Source of the DNA: an uncultured Prevotellaceae bacterium
GTDB taxonomy: Bacteria; Bacteroidota; Bacteroidia; Bacteroidales; Bacteroidaceae
Direction of reading: 5' to 3'
DNA length: 64,000 nucleotides
Assembly (NCBI GenBank): GCA_900316445.1
Contig: ONCZ01000001.1
Location: 62,001 to 126,000, forward strand
Below the pieces are notes generated by a model. It searched no databases. It saw only the letters and a program-made list of their open reading frames with translations, and was not told the DNA's origin. The position numbers and the translations under genes were made by a program. This document shows positions 35,939-44,283 of the stretch, piece after piece; the first letter of the stretch is position 1; the number at the start of each line of letters is the position of its first letter.

Positions 35939-37563
35939 AACTGACATTCTTAGAATTTGAGTTTGACACGTTCCATCAGAAGATGCAGGAACTGAAGGAG
36001 AAGAGCCACTATGACTATCTGGTGACGATCGTCGGTGAGGATTTCCCTAAGGAAGGTCTTTCTGATGAGGGCGGCTTAGGCTGTGTCTATATCCTGGAGA
36101 ATACGGAGAACCATAAGCGCTGCTCTGTGAAGATGATGGCCAGGACTTCTGTATGCGGCGATGGCATCGCCTCAAACGGAACGGGCGAGACCGACGGCCA
36201 GAAGTTGGCCTATATCCCCACCGTTTCTGATATCTGGAAGGTGGCCGACCTGCTGGAGCGTGAGGTCTATGATTTCTACGGCATCGTGTTCCTTGGTCAT
36301 AAGGATATGCGCCGCCTGTTCCTCCGCAACGACTTCAAGGGCTATCCCTTCCGCAAGGACTGGAAGTTCAACGACGCTTATACCCTTGAGGACGATGAGG
36401 AGCCCGACTACGGCCTGGAGTATTTCATCGACAAGGATGGCAATCTCCAGTCAAAGCAGAACAAGCTCTTCGGCGCAGACGACTATGTGATCAATATCGG
36501 CCCCCAGCACCCGGCTACTCACGGTGTGCTCCGTCTGCAGACCGTGCTCAACGGTGAGACCGTGAAGCGTATCTACCCCCACTTCGGCTATATCCACCGT
36601 GGTATTGAGAAGATGTGGGAGAGCATGACCTATCCTCAGACGCTTGCTCTGACAGATCGTCTTAACTATCTGGGCGCCATGCAGCACCGCCATGCACTGG
36701 TAGGTGTGATTGAGGAAGGCATGGGCGTGGAACTGACAGACCGCATCAAATACATCCGTACGATTATGGATGAGCTGCAGCGTCTTGACTCCCATCTGCT
36801 CTTCACGTCATGTGTGGCTCAGGACTTGGGCGCTCTCACGGCATTCCTCTATGGCATGCGCGACCGTGAACATGTGCTCAACTGTATGGAGGAGACCACT
36901 GGCGGTCGCTTGATTCAGAACTACTATCGCATCGGTGGCCTGCAGGATGACATCGATCCCAACTTTGTGAAGAACGTGAAGGATCTGGTGAAGTATCTGC
37001 GTCCGACGATCCAGGAGTACATGGACGTGTTTGGCGACAATGTCATCACCCACAACCGTCTTGAGAATTGTGGCCCGATGTCGCTTGAGGACTGTATCAG
37101 CTATGCTGTGACCGGTCCTGCCGGACGTGCCTCTGGCTGGAAGAACGACGTGCGCAAGAACCATCCCTACGACTTGTACGACAAGGTGGAGTGGGAGCAG
37201 TGTACGCTCGACAGCTGTGACTCAATGGGACGTTACCTCGTCCACATCAACGAGATGTATCAGAGCCTGAACATCATTGAGCAGCTCATCGACAACATCC
37301 CTGAGGGCGACTTCTATGTGAAGCAGAAGCCGATCATCAAGGTGCCTGAGGGACAGTGGTACTACTCTGTCGAGGGTGTGGCCGGTGAGTTCGGTGTTTA
37401 TCTTGACAGTCGTGGCGACAAGAGCCCCTACCGCATGAAGATGCGCCCGATGGGTCTCTCGCTGGTAGGTGCCTTTGACCCGATGCTGCGTGGTCAGAAG
37501 ATCGCCGACCTCATCGCTACCTGTGCTGCTATTGACGTGGTGATACCAGACATCGACAGATAA
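35935..37563 (+). CDS. nuoCD: NADH-quinone oxidoreductase fused subunits C/D
   Basis: 542 residues. The NuoC part is about 1-175 (DREVYDFYGIVFLGH-type region LEREVYDFYG), the NuoD part from about 180 (INIGPQHPATHGVLR, PHFGYIHRGIEKM) to the C-terminal DPMLRGQKIADLIATCAAID before the end VVIPDIDR. NuoD holds part of the quinone site. The fusion is typical of several phyla including Bacteroidetes. Overlaps nuoB by 4 bp. Confidence 0.97.
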   Translation: MKLTFLEFEFDTFHQKMQELKEKSHYDYLVTIVGEDFPKEGLSDEGGLGCVYILENTENHKRCSVKMMARTSVCGDGIASNGTGETDGQKLAYIPTVSDIWKVADLLEREVYDFYGIVFLGHKDMRRLFLRNDFKGYPFRKDWKFNDAYTLEDDEEPDYGLEYFIDKDGNLQSKQNKLFGADDYVINIGPQHPATHGVLRLQTVLNGETVKRIYPHFGYIHRGIEKMWESMTYPQTLALTDRLNYLGAMQHRHALVGVIEEGMGVELTDRIKYIRTIMDELQRLDSHLLFTSCVAQDLGALTAFLYGMRDREHVLNCMEETTGGRLIQNYYRIGGLQDDIDPNFVKNVKDLVKYLRPTIQEYMDVFGDNVITHNRLENCGPMSLEDCISYAVTGPAGRASGWKNDVRKNHPYDLYDKVEWEQCTLDSCDSMGRYLVHINEMYQSLNIIEQLIDNIPEGDFYVKQKPIIKVPEGQWYYSVEGVAGEFGVYLDSRGDKSPYRMKMRPMGLSLVGAFDPMLRGQKIADLIATCAAIDVVIPDIDR

Positions 37564-37570
37564 TTTTTAA

Positions 37571-37669
37571 GAAACGAATGTGAATAATAAGAATAATTAA
37601 TCCCACGAATATGAATAATAATTATTTAAATTAGTGAACAGAATTATTCACATTATGCAAATTCGTTTC
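37571..37669. repeat. inverted arms between nuoCD and nuoH
   Basis: Arms 37571-37598 (gaaacgaatgtgaataat...) and 37642-37669 (...attatgcaaattcgtttc) are imperfect inverted copies enclosing AT-rich sequence. Part of a 130-nt gene-free stretch. Confidence 0.65.
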
Positions 37670-37693
37670 AATAAATAAAGAAGAAAAGAATAT

Positions 37694-38782
37694 ATGTTCG
37701 ATTTTAGTTTAGTTACACAATGGTTCGACCAGCTGCTCAGGATAACATTAGGTTGTCCAGATTGGTTGGCAATATTGATTGAGTGTGTGCTGGTGGGCGC
37801 TGCCATCCTTGGCGGCTATGCCCTGCTGGCCATCGCACTGATATTCATGGAGCGTAAGGTGTGTGCCTATTTCCAGTGCCGTCTTGGCCCGATGCGAGTA
37901 GGCTACTGGGGCTTGCTGCAGGTGTTCGCCGACGTGTTCAAGATGCTCATCAAGGAGATCTTCATCGTCGACAAGGCTGATAAGCTGCTCTACCTCGTTG
38001 CTCCGCTCCTGGTGATTATCGGCTCCGTGGGTGCCTTCTCGTTCCTCCCCTGGAACAATGGTGCCACGATTCTTGATTTCAATGTGGGTGTGTTCCTGCT
38101 CACGGCCATCTCGTCGATTGGCGTGGTAGGTATCTTCCTCGCCGGATGGGGCTCTAACAACAAGTACTCAGTGGTCTCCGCCATGCGTGGTGCCGTGCAG
38201 ATGATCTCCTATGAGATGTCGCTCTGCCTCTGTCTGATCACGGCTGTGATCCTGACGGGCACGATGCAGATGAGTGGTATCGTTGAGGCTCAGACGGGTC
38301 CTTGGCGCTGGCTCATCTTCCAGGGCCATATCCCCGCCATCATCGCCTTCCTGGTGTTCCTTGTTGCAGGTAACGCTGAGGCCAACCGTGGCCCGTTTGA
38401 TATGGCTGAGGCTGAGAGTGAGCTGACCGCCGGACACCATACGGAGTACTCCGGCATGGGCTTCGGCTTCTTCTACCTCGCTGAGTTCCTCAATCTGTTC
38501 ATTATCGCCGGTATCGCCGCAACGGTGTTCCTTGGCGGCTGGGCTCCGGTGAACATCGGCATTGAGGCCTTTGACAATGTGATGAACCTCATCCCCGGCA
38601 TCGTCTGGTTCCTGGGCAAGGCCTTCTTCCTGGTGTGGATCCTCATGTGGATCAAGTGGACGTTCCCCCGTCTGCGTATCGACCAGATCCTGAAGCTGGA
38701 GTGGAAGTATCTCATGCCGCTGGCCCTCATCAACCTCGTGGTGATGACGGTCGTGGTGGCACTGGGCCTGTATGTAAAATGA
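37694..38782 (+). CDS. nuoH: NADH-quinone oxidoreductase subunit H
   Basis: 362 residues, eight or so membrane helices. MERKVCAYFQCRLGPMRVG, the loop RGPFDMAEAESELTAGHHTEY and the final FPRLRIDQ are signatures of NuoH, which links the quinone cavity to the antiporter-like subunits. Confidence 0.97.
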   Translation: MFDFSLVTQWFDQLLRITLGCPDWLAILIECVLVGAAILGGYALLAIALIFMERKVCAYFQCRLGPMRVGYWGLLQVFADVFKMLIKEIFIVDKADKLLYLVAPLLVIIGSVGAFSFLPWNNGATILDFNVGVFLLTAISSIGVVGIFLAGWGSNNKYSVVSAMRGAVQMISYEMSLCLCLITAVILTGTMQMSGIVEAQTGPWRWLIFQGHIPAIIAFLVFLVAGNAEANRGPFDMAEAESELTAGHHTEYSGMGFGFFYLAEFLNLFIIAGIAATVFLGGWAPVNIGIEAFDNVMNLIPGIVWFLGKAFFLVWILMWIKWTFPRLRIDQILKLEWKYLMPLALINLVVMTVVVALGLYVK

Positions 38783-38784
38783 AG

Positions 38785-38897
38785 AAATTAAAAGATTAAA
38801 AAATTAAAAGCTGCGCATGAGTGCTATATATATTATATAATAAGGTATGAAACGAGGGCTGGATTTTTTAATTTGATAATTTTATAATTTTTGAATT
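38785..38897. repeat. A/T-rich inverted element, gene-less form (nuoH-nuoI)
   Basis: Left arm 38785-38809 (attaaaagattaaaaaatta type), then GCTGCGCA at 38810-38817, an AT core (38824-38844) and a right arm of reversed character at 38863-38897 (tttttaatttgataatttta). The left arm plus GCTGCGCA is repeated at 43838-43875 immediately before the four-helix-bundle gene. No ORF inside. Confidence 0.75.
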
Positions 38898-39437
38898 ATG
38901 GAAAAAGGATATTTTGAAGAGATAGGTGCTGGCCTGAAGACTTTGGCCGTTGGCATGAAGACCACCTGGAAGGAATACTTCAAGGACTTCTTCACCAACA
39001 AGTCGACGGAGCAGTACCCTGAGAACCGCAAGACGACGCTGCATGTGGCGAAGCGTCACCGTGGGCGCCTGACCTTCAAGCGCAACGACGACGGCACCTA
39101 CAAGTGTACGGCTTGCACATTGTGCGAGAAGGCCTGTCCCAATGGAACCATCAAGATTACCGCCCACATGGCGGAGGATCCTGAGACGGGCAAGAAGAAG
39201 AAGGTGCTTGACGACTATGCGTACGACCTTGGCGACTGCATGTTCTGCCAGCTCTGTACCAACGCCTGCAACTTCGACGCTATTGAGTTCACTAATGACT
39301 TTGAGAATGCTGTGTTCGACCGCAGCAAGCTGGTACTCCACCTGAATGAGGAAGTCTACAAGGGCGGTTCGCTGCCCAACCTCATCGACGGCGGCGCACC
39401 ATTTGAAGTCGGTAAGTTTAACACCAAAACGAAGTAA
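38898..39437 (+). CDS. nuoI: NADH-quinone oxidoreductase subunit I
   Basis: 179 residues with two 4Fe-4S motifs, CTACTLCEKACPNGTI and CMFCQLCTNACNFDAIEF. With no NuoF/G in the window, this subunit may be the electron entry point. Confidence 0.97.
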   Translation: MEKGYFEEIGAGLKTLAVGMKTTWKEYFKDFFTNKSTEQYPENRKTTLHVAKRHRGRLTFKRNDDGTYKCTACTLCEKACPNGTIKITAHMAEDPETGKKKKVLDDYAYDLGDCMFCQLCTNACNFDAIEFTNDFENAVFDRSKLVLHLNEEVYKGGSLPNLIDGGAPFEVGKFNTKTK

Positions 39438-39443
39438 CGCGAT

Positions 39444-39962
39444 ATGGCAAATTATGTAATGTTTATCATTCTCGCCGTTGTCATACTCGGTTCTGCCGTG
39501 TTGTGTGTGATGACGAAGCGGATTATGAGAGCCGCAACATTCCTGTTGTTTGTGCTCTTTGGCGTGGCAGGTCTCTATTTCCTGCTCGACTATACGTTCC
39601 TTGGTGCTGCCCAGATCTCTGTCTATGCCGGCGGTGTGACGATGCTTTATGTGTTCGCCATCCAGCTGGTGAGCAAGCGCTCGCTGCAGGGCCTGATGGA
39701 GCGTGTGAAGGGCAGCCGTGTCGTCTATGGGGCGATCCTCTCGCTCATAGGCCTGGTCATGGTCTGCGCCGTGCTGTTAAAGAACAAGTTTATGTATGCC
39801 GCCTGCCAGGTGGCCGACGTGGAGGTGCCGATGAGTGACATCGGTCATGCCCTCGTCGGTGCCGACAAGTACCAGTATGTGCTCCCCTTTGAGCTCATCT
39901 CGGTGTTCTTGTTGGCTTGTATCATCGGTGGTCTGGCTATAGCAAGAAAGGAGGAGAAGTGA
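39444..39962 (+). CDS. nuoJ: NADH-quinone oxidoreductase subunit J
   Basis: 172 residues, five membrane helices, with the NuoJ helix-3 sequence AAQISVYAGGVTMLYVFAI. Six nt after nuoI and 2 nt before nuoK. Confidence 0.95.
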   Translation: MANYVMFIILAVVILGSAVLCVMTKRIMRAATFLLFVLFGVAGLYFLLDYTFLGAAQISVYAGGVTMLYVFAIQLVSKRSLQGLMERVKGSRVVYGAILSLIGLVMVCAVLLKNKFMYAACQVADVEVPMSDIGHALVGADKYQYVLPFELISVFLLACIIGGLAIARKEEK

Positions 39963-39964
39963 TT

Positions 39965-40273
39965 ATGGTACCAGTACAGTATTATTTCATTCTCAGCGCT
40001 TTGCTGTTCTTCATCGGTGTCTACGGCTTCATCTCCCGCCGTAACCTGATAGCGATGCTCATCTCCGTAGAGCTGATTCTCAACGCTGTGGAGATCAACT
40101 TTGCCGCGTTCAACCGCCTGCTTTTCCCCGGCCAGCTTGAGGGCTTCTTCATGTCGCTCTTCGGCATCGGCGTGGCAGCGGCAGAGACGGCTGTCGCCAT
40201 TGCGATTATCATCAATGTCTACCGCAACTTCAACAGTGACAGCGTGGACAGTATTCAGAATATGAAACGATAG
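39965..40273 (+). CDS. nuoK: NADH-quinone oxidoreductase subunit K
   Basis: 102 residues, three membrane helices, with conserved Glu residues in LISVELILNAVEINF and AAAETAVAIAI. Start at 39965 chosen by family N-terminus. Confidence 0.96.
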   Translation: MVPVQYYFILSALLFFIGVYGFISRRNLIAMLISVELILNAVEINFAAFNRLLFPGQLEGFFMSLFGIGVAAAETAVAIAIIINVYRNFNSDSVDSIQNMKR

Positions 40274-40311
40274 TAAAAGGTAAAAAGGTAAAAAAGTAAA
40301 ACGGTAAAATT
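40271..40311. repeat. ggtaaaaa phrase repeat between nuoK and nuoL
   Basis: Five units of (a)ggtaaaa(a/c) fill the junction. The nuoK TAG is its first triplet and the nuoL ATG follows directly. Confidence 0.6.
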
Positions 40312-42306
40312 ATGTATAGCTACACAATATTTATCATGCTTCTGCCGCTGCTGTCGTTCCTGGTTCTGGGACTGGCTGGCATGAAGATGCAGCATAAGGT
40401 GGCAGGACTCATCGGTACCTGCTCGCTTGGACTCGTCACGATCCTGTCGTACACCACGGCCTTCCAGTATTTCACGGCCGACCGCGTGAACGGCGCCTTC
40501 CAGACGATCGTTCCCTACAACTACACGTGGCTGCCGCTGGGCAATCTCCACTTCGACATGGGTATCCTGCTGGATCCCATCTCGGTGATGATGCTCATCG
40601 TCATCTCCACCGTGTCGTTGATGGTACATATCTACTCATTCGGCTACATGCACGGTGAGAAGGGCTTCCAGCGCTACTATGCGTTCCTGAGCCTCTTCAC
40701 GATGTCGATGCTGGGCCTGGTGCTCGCCACTAACATCTTCCAGATGTATATGTTCTGGGAGCTTGTGGGTGTGAGCTCCTATCTGCTCATCGGCTTCTAC
40801 TATCCTCTGAAGCCCGCCATCGCTGCCTCTAAGAAGGCGTTCATCGTCACCCGCTTTGCCGATATGTTCTTCCTCATCGGTATCCTGATGTTCGGCTACT
40901 ACACCGACTCGTTCAACTTCACCTTCGCCGGTCACGGTGCCGAGGTGGTGATGGGCGAGGGTACGACGCCGTTCGTCCAGGGCAATATCAGCAAGGCGCT
41001 GGTAGCCGGAGGCTTCATCATCCCCACGGCGCTGGTGCTGATGTTCATCGGTGGTGCCGGTAAGAGTGCGATGTTCCCGTTGCACATCTGGCTGCCTGAT
41101 GCCATGGAGGGCCCGACGCCTGTGTCTGCACTCATCCACGCTGCTACGATGGTGGTGGCCGGTGTGTTCCAGATCGCCCGTATGTTCCCCCTGTGGATCC
41201 ACTTTGCCCCTCAGGCACTGAGCATCGTGGTGTGGGTAGGCGTGTTCACCGCTTTCTATGCCGCTGCCGTGGCCTGTGCCCAGAGCGACATCAAGCGCGT
41301 GCTGGCCTTCTCCACCATCTCGCAGATTGCCTTCATGATGGTGGCGCTGGGCGTCTGCCTGCCTTCTCACAACGGTGCTATCTACGACGACCACGCACAG
41401 CTGGGTTACATGGCTTCTATGTTCCATCTGTTCACCCACGCCATGTTCAAGGCCTGCCTGTTCCTGGGTGCCGGCTGTATCATCCACGCCGTCCACTCCA
41501 ATGAGATGGCGCTGATGGGTGGCCTGCGCAAGTACATGCCGGTGACGCACATCACGTTCCTCATCTCCTGTCTGGCCATTGCGGGCATCCCGTTCTTCTC
41601 TGGCTTCAGCTCCAAGGATGAGATCATCTCCGCCTGCTTCCAGTACAGTCCGGTGGTGGGCTGGATCATGACCGGCATTGCCGCCATGACCGCCTTCTAC
41701 ATGTTCCGCCTGTACTACGGCATCTTCTGGGGTACGGAGAACAAGGAGGCCCATGCGCATCATACGCCGCATGAGGCTCCCGCTTCAATGACTATTCCTC
41801 TGATTGTGCTCTGTGCCATCACGATGGTTGTCGGTATCTATTCCACCATTGCAGGCTTTGCAGGGTGGGGTGGTTCCTTCGGCCACTTCGTCACGGCCAG
41901 CGGCATGGACTATACGATCCACTTTGATGTGAAGATTGCCGCCACCTCTACGGTGATAGCCATCCTGAGCATCTGCGTGGCTACTTATATCTACAAGGGT
42001 GAGTCGCAGCCCATTGCCGGCCGTCTGTATAAGACGTTCCCCAAGCTGCACCGCGCTGCCTACAAGCGTTTCTATCAGGACGAGATCTGGCAGTACGTCA
42101 CCCACCGTATCATCTTCCGTTGCGTATCGACGCCGATCGCCTGGTTTGACCGTCACGTCGTCGACGGCACGTTCAACTTCCTGGCGTGGGGTGCCAACGA
42201 GGCCGGTGAGAGCATCCGCAGCTGGCAGAATGGCGATGTGCGTCAGTATGCCGTCTGGTTCCTCACAGGTACGGTTGCATTAACATTAATCCTTTTATGC
42301 ATCTAA
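40312..42306 (+). CDS. nuoL: NADH-quinone oxidoreductase subunit L
   Basis: 664 residues, antiporter-like proton-channel subunit. MFWELVGVSSYLLIGFYY, FIGGAGKSAMFPLHIWLPDAMEG (split by convention) and LIHAATMVVAGV contain the conserved Glu, Lys and His residues. The C-terminal lateral helix region is present. Confidence 0.97.
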   Translation: MYSYTIFIMLLPLLSFLVLGLAGMKMQHKVAGLIGTCSLGLVTILSYTTAFQYFTADRVNGAFQTIVPYNYTWLPLGNLHFDMGILLDPISVMMLIVISTVSLMVHIYSFGYMHGEKGFQRYYAFLSLFTMSMLGLVLATNIFQMYMFWELVGVSSYLLIGFYYPLKPAIAASKKAFIVTRFADMFFLIGILMFGYYTDSFNFTFAGHGAEVVMGEGTTPFVQGNISKALVAGGFIIPTALVLMFIGGAGKSAMFPLHIWLPDAMEGPTPVSALIHAATMVVAGVFQIARMFPLWIHFAPQALSIVVWVGVFTAFYAAAVACAQSDIKRVLAFSTISQIAFMMVALGVCLPSHNGAIYDDHAQLGYMASMFHLFTHAMFKACLFLGAGCIIHAVHSNEMALMGGLRKYMPVTHITFLISCLAIAGIPFFSGFSSKDEIISACFQYSPVVGWIMTGIAAMTAFYMFRLYYGIFWGTENKEAHAHHTPHEAPASMTIPLIVLCAITMVVGIYSTIAGFAGWGGSFGHFVTASGMDYTIHFDVKIAATSTVIAILSICVATYIYKGESQPIAGRLYKTFPKLHRAAYKRFYQDEIWQYVTHRIIFRCVSTPIAWFDRHVVDGTFNFLAWGANEAGESIRSWQNGDVRQYAVWFLTGTVALTLILLCI

Positions 42307-42310
42307 AGAT

Positions 42311-43831
42311 ATGAGTATATTAAGTGTTTTCGTAGTGATTCCCGCCCTGATGCTGTTGGGATTGTGGCTTGCCAAGAATCTCAATCAGGTGCGTGGTGTG
42401 ATGGTGGCAGGATCGTCATGCCTGCTGGCACTGTCCATCTGGCTGACCATCTACTTCATCCAGGCGCGTGCCGCCGGTAATACGGCTGAGATGCTGTTGA
42501 CCTACAGCGTGCCCTGGTTCAAGCCCCTCCATATTGCATATTCTGTCGGTGTCGACGGTATCTCCGTGGTCATGCTGCTCCTGTCGAGCATCATCGTCTT
42601 CACGGGTACGTTCGCCTCATGGCAGCTGAAGCCGCTGACCAAGGAGTACTTCCTCTGGTTCACGCTCCTCTCCACGGGTGTGTTCGGCTTCTTCATCTCC
42701 ACCGACCTCTTCACGATGTTCATGTTCTATGAGGTGGCCCTCATCCCGATGTACCTGCTGATTGGCGTCTGGGGTTCCGGCCATAAGGAGTACTCGGCCA
42801 TGAAGCTGACGCTCATGCTGATGGGAGGCTCGGCCCTGCTGATCCTCGGTCTGCTGGGCATCTACTTCTTCAACGGCCAGTACAGCGGCAACTACACGTT
42901 TGAGCTGACAGAGATTGCCGCCGCCCATGCCATCCCCGGCTGGATTCAGAACATCTTCTTCCCCTTCATTTTCATCGGCTTCGGTGTGCTGGGAGCCCTG
43001 TTCCCGTTCCACACATGGTCTCCCGACGGTCACGCCTCTGCGCCTACCGCCGTGTCGATGCTCCATGCCGGTGTGCTGATGAAGCTGGGAGGCTACGGCT
43101 GCTTCCGCGTGGCGATGTACCTGCTGCCTGAGGCTGCCCAGGATCTGTCGTGGATCTTCCTGATCCTGACCACGATCTCGGTGGTCTACGGTGCGCTGAG
43201 TGCCTGCGTGCAGACCGACCTGAAGTATATCAATGCCTATTCGTCTGTGTCGCACTGCGGACTGGTGCTCTTCGCCCTGCTGATGATGAGTCAGACGGCT
43301 GTCACCGGTGCCATCCTGCAGATGCTCTCCCACGGTCTGATGACGGCCCTCTTCTTTGCCCTCATCGGTATGATCTATGGCCGCACCCATACCCGCGACG
43401 TCCGCGAGCTGGCCGGTCTGATGAAGATCATGCCGTTCCTCGCTGTGGGTTATGTGATTGCCGGTCTGGCCAACCTCGGCTTGCCGGGCTTCTCTGGCTT
43501 CATCGCTGAGATGACCATCTTTGTGGGTGCCTTCGGTGCCAACCCTGTGTCGGGCGACCCGAACAACTCGTTCCGCATGGTGGCCACGATCATCGCCTGT
43601 ACGTCGATTGTCGTCACGGCAGTCTACATCCTGCGCGTGGTCGGCAAGATCCTCTATGGCGAGGTGGAGAACAAGCACTATCTGGAGCTGACCGACGCCA
43701 CGTGGGACGAGCGCGTCGCCGTCATCTGTCTCATCTTCTGTGTGGCAGGCCTCGGCTGTGCTCCGTTCTTCTTCAGCGACATGATCTCGCCCGCTGCCGG
43801 CACAATTCTTCAATCTATTGGTGTGATGTGA
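42311..43831 (+). CDS. nuoM: NADH-quinone oxidoreductase subunit M
   Basis: 506 residues. MFYEVALIPMYLLIG, FPFHTWSPDGHASAPTAVSM and LHAGVLMKLGGYG are the NuoM signatures with catalytic Glu, Lys and His. Starts 4 nt after nuoL. Confidence 0.97.
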   Translation: MSILSVFVVIPALMLLGLWLAKNLNQVRGVMVAGSSCLLALSIWLTIYFIQARAAGNTAEMLLTYSVPWFKPLHIAYSVGVDGISVVMLLLSSIIVFTGTFASWQLKPLTKEYFLWFTLLSTGVFGFFISTDLFTMFMFYEVALIPMYLLIGVWGSGHKEYSAMKLTLMLMGGSALLILGLLGIYFFNGQYSGNYTFELTEIAAAHAIPGWIQNIFFPFIFIGFGVLGALFPFHTWSPDGHASAPTAVSMLHAGVLMKLGGYGCFRVAMYLLPEAAQDLSWIFLILTTISVVYGALSACVQTDLKYINAYSSVSHCGLVLFALLMMSQTAVTGAILQMLSHGLMTALFFALIGMIYGRTHTRDVRELAGLMKIMPFLAVGYVIAGLANLGLPGFSGFIAEMTIFVGAFGANPVSGDPNNSFRMVATIIACTSIVVTAVYILRVVGKILYGEVENKHYLELTDATWDERVAVICLIFCVAGLGCAPFFFSDMISPAAGTILQSIGVM

Positions 43832-43834
43832 TGT

Positions 43835-43875
43835 AATTAAAAAATTAAAAGATTAAAAAATTAAAAGGCTGCGCA
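43835..43875. repeat. left arm of the four-helix-bundle element
   Basis: aattaaaa / gattaaaa units ending in GCTGCGCA (43868-43875), directly followed by the ATG of the four-helix-bundle gene. The same arm and GCTGCGCA lie at 38785-38817. Confidence 0.75.
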
Positions 43876-44244
43876 ATGGTTGTTGAGAATAGTGATAATA
43901 TCATCCAAGACTTGAGCTTTAGCTTTGCGCTTCGTGTCGTGAAGTTTTATAAGCATCTCACGGAGAAGAAGAAGGTCTATGTATTATCAAAGCAGATACT
44001 GCGCAGTGGAACAAGTATCGGAGCAAATGTCCGTGAAAGTAGCCACGCACAGAGTTCTGCAGACTTTATCAACAAACTGAGTATTGCGCTAAAAGAGGCC
44101 GATGAGACTGAATATTGGTTAGAATTGTTAAATGCCTCTGACATTATTGATGATGTGGAATTTAAGTCTATGTCAGATGATGTTAAGCAGATAATAGGCA
44201 CTTTGGTGAAGATCATTAAGTCGAAGAAAGCCTCTGCCGAATAG
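43876..44244 (+). CDS. four-helix-bundle protein (S23 / Avd family) inserted in the nuo operon
   Basis: 122 residues. Matches the 23S rRNA intervening-sequence (S23) family: LSFSFALRVVKFYKHL, SKQILRSGTSIGANVRESSH, SSADFINKLSIALKEADETEYW then LELL. S23 proteins are encoded in intervening sequences flanked by inverted repeats within 23S rRNA genes of some bacteria, and the related Avd protein assists the reverse transcriptase in diversity-generating retroelements. Here the gene is between nuoM and nuoN on the same strand, enclosed by A/T-rich arms, and has no relation to complex I. Codon use is more AT-rich than nuo. Function probably nucleic-acid binding; mobility is inference. Confidence 0.92.
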   Translation: MVVENSDNIIQDLSFSFALRVVKFYKHLTEKKKVYVLSKQILRSGTSIGANVRESSHAQSSADFINKLSIALKEADETEYWLELLNASDIIDDVEFKSMSDDVKQIIGTLVKIIKSKKASAE

Positions 44245-44280
44245 TTTTAATTTTATAATTATATAATTTTTAAATTTTGT
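44244..44280. repeat. right arm of the four-helix-bundle element
   Basis: ttttaattttataatta... reversed relative to the left arm at 43835-43867, as at 38863-38897. It ends 3 nt before the nuoN ATG. Confidence 0.7.
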
Positions 44281-44283
44281 AAA

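Noticed and set aside
40636-43813. Long open frames on the minus strand opposite nuoL and nuoM
   Set aside because: They are shadows of strongly conserved plus-strand genes; their His/Gln/Arg-rich translations show no family features.
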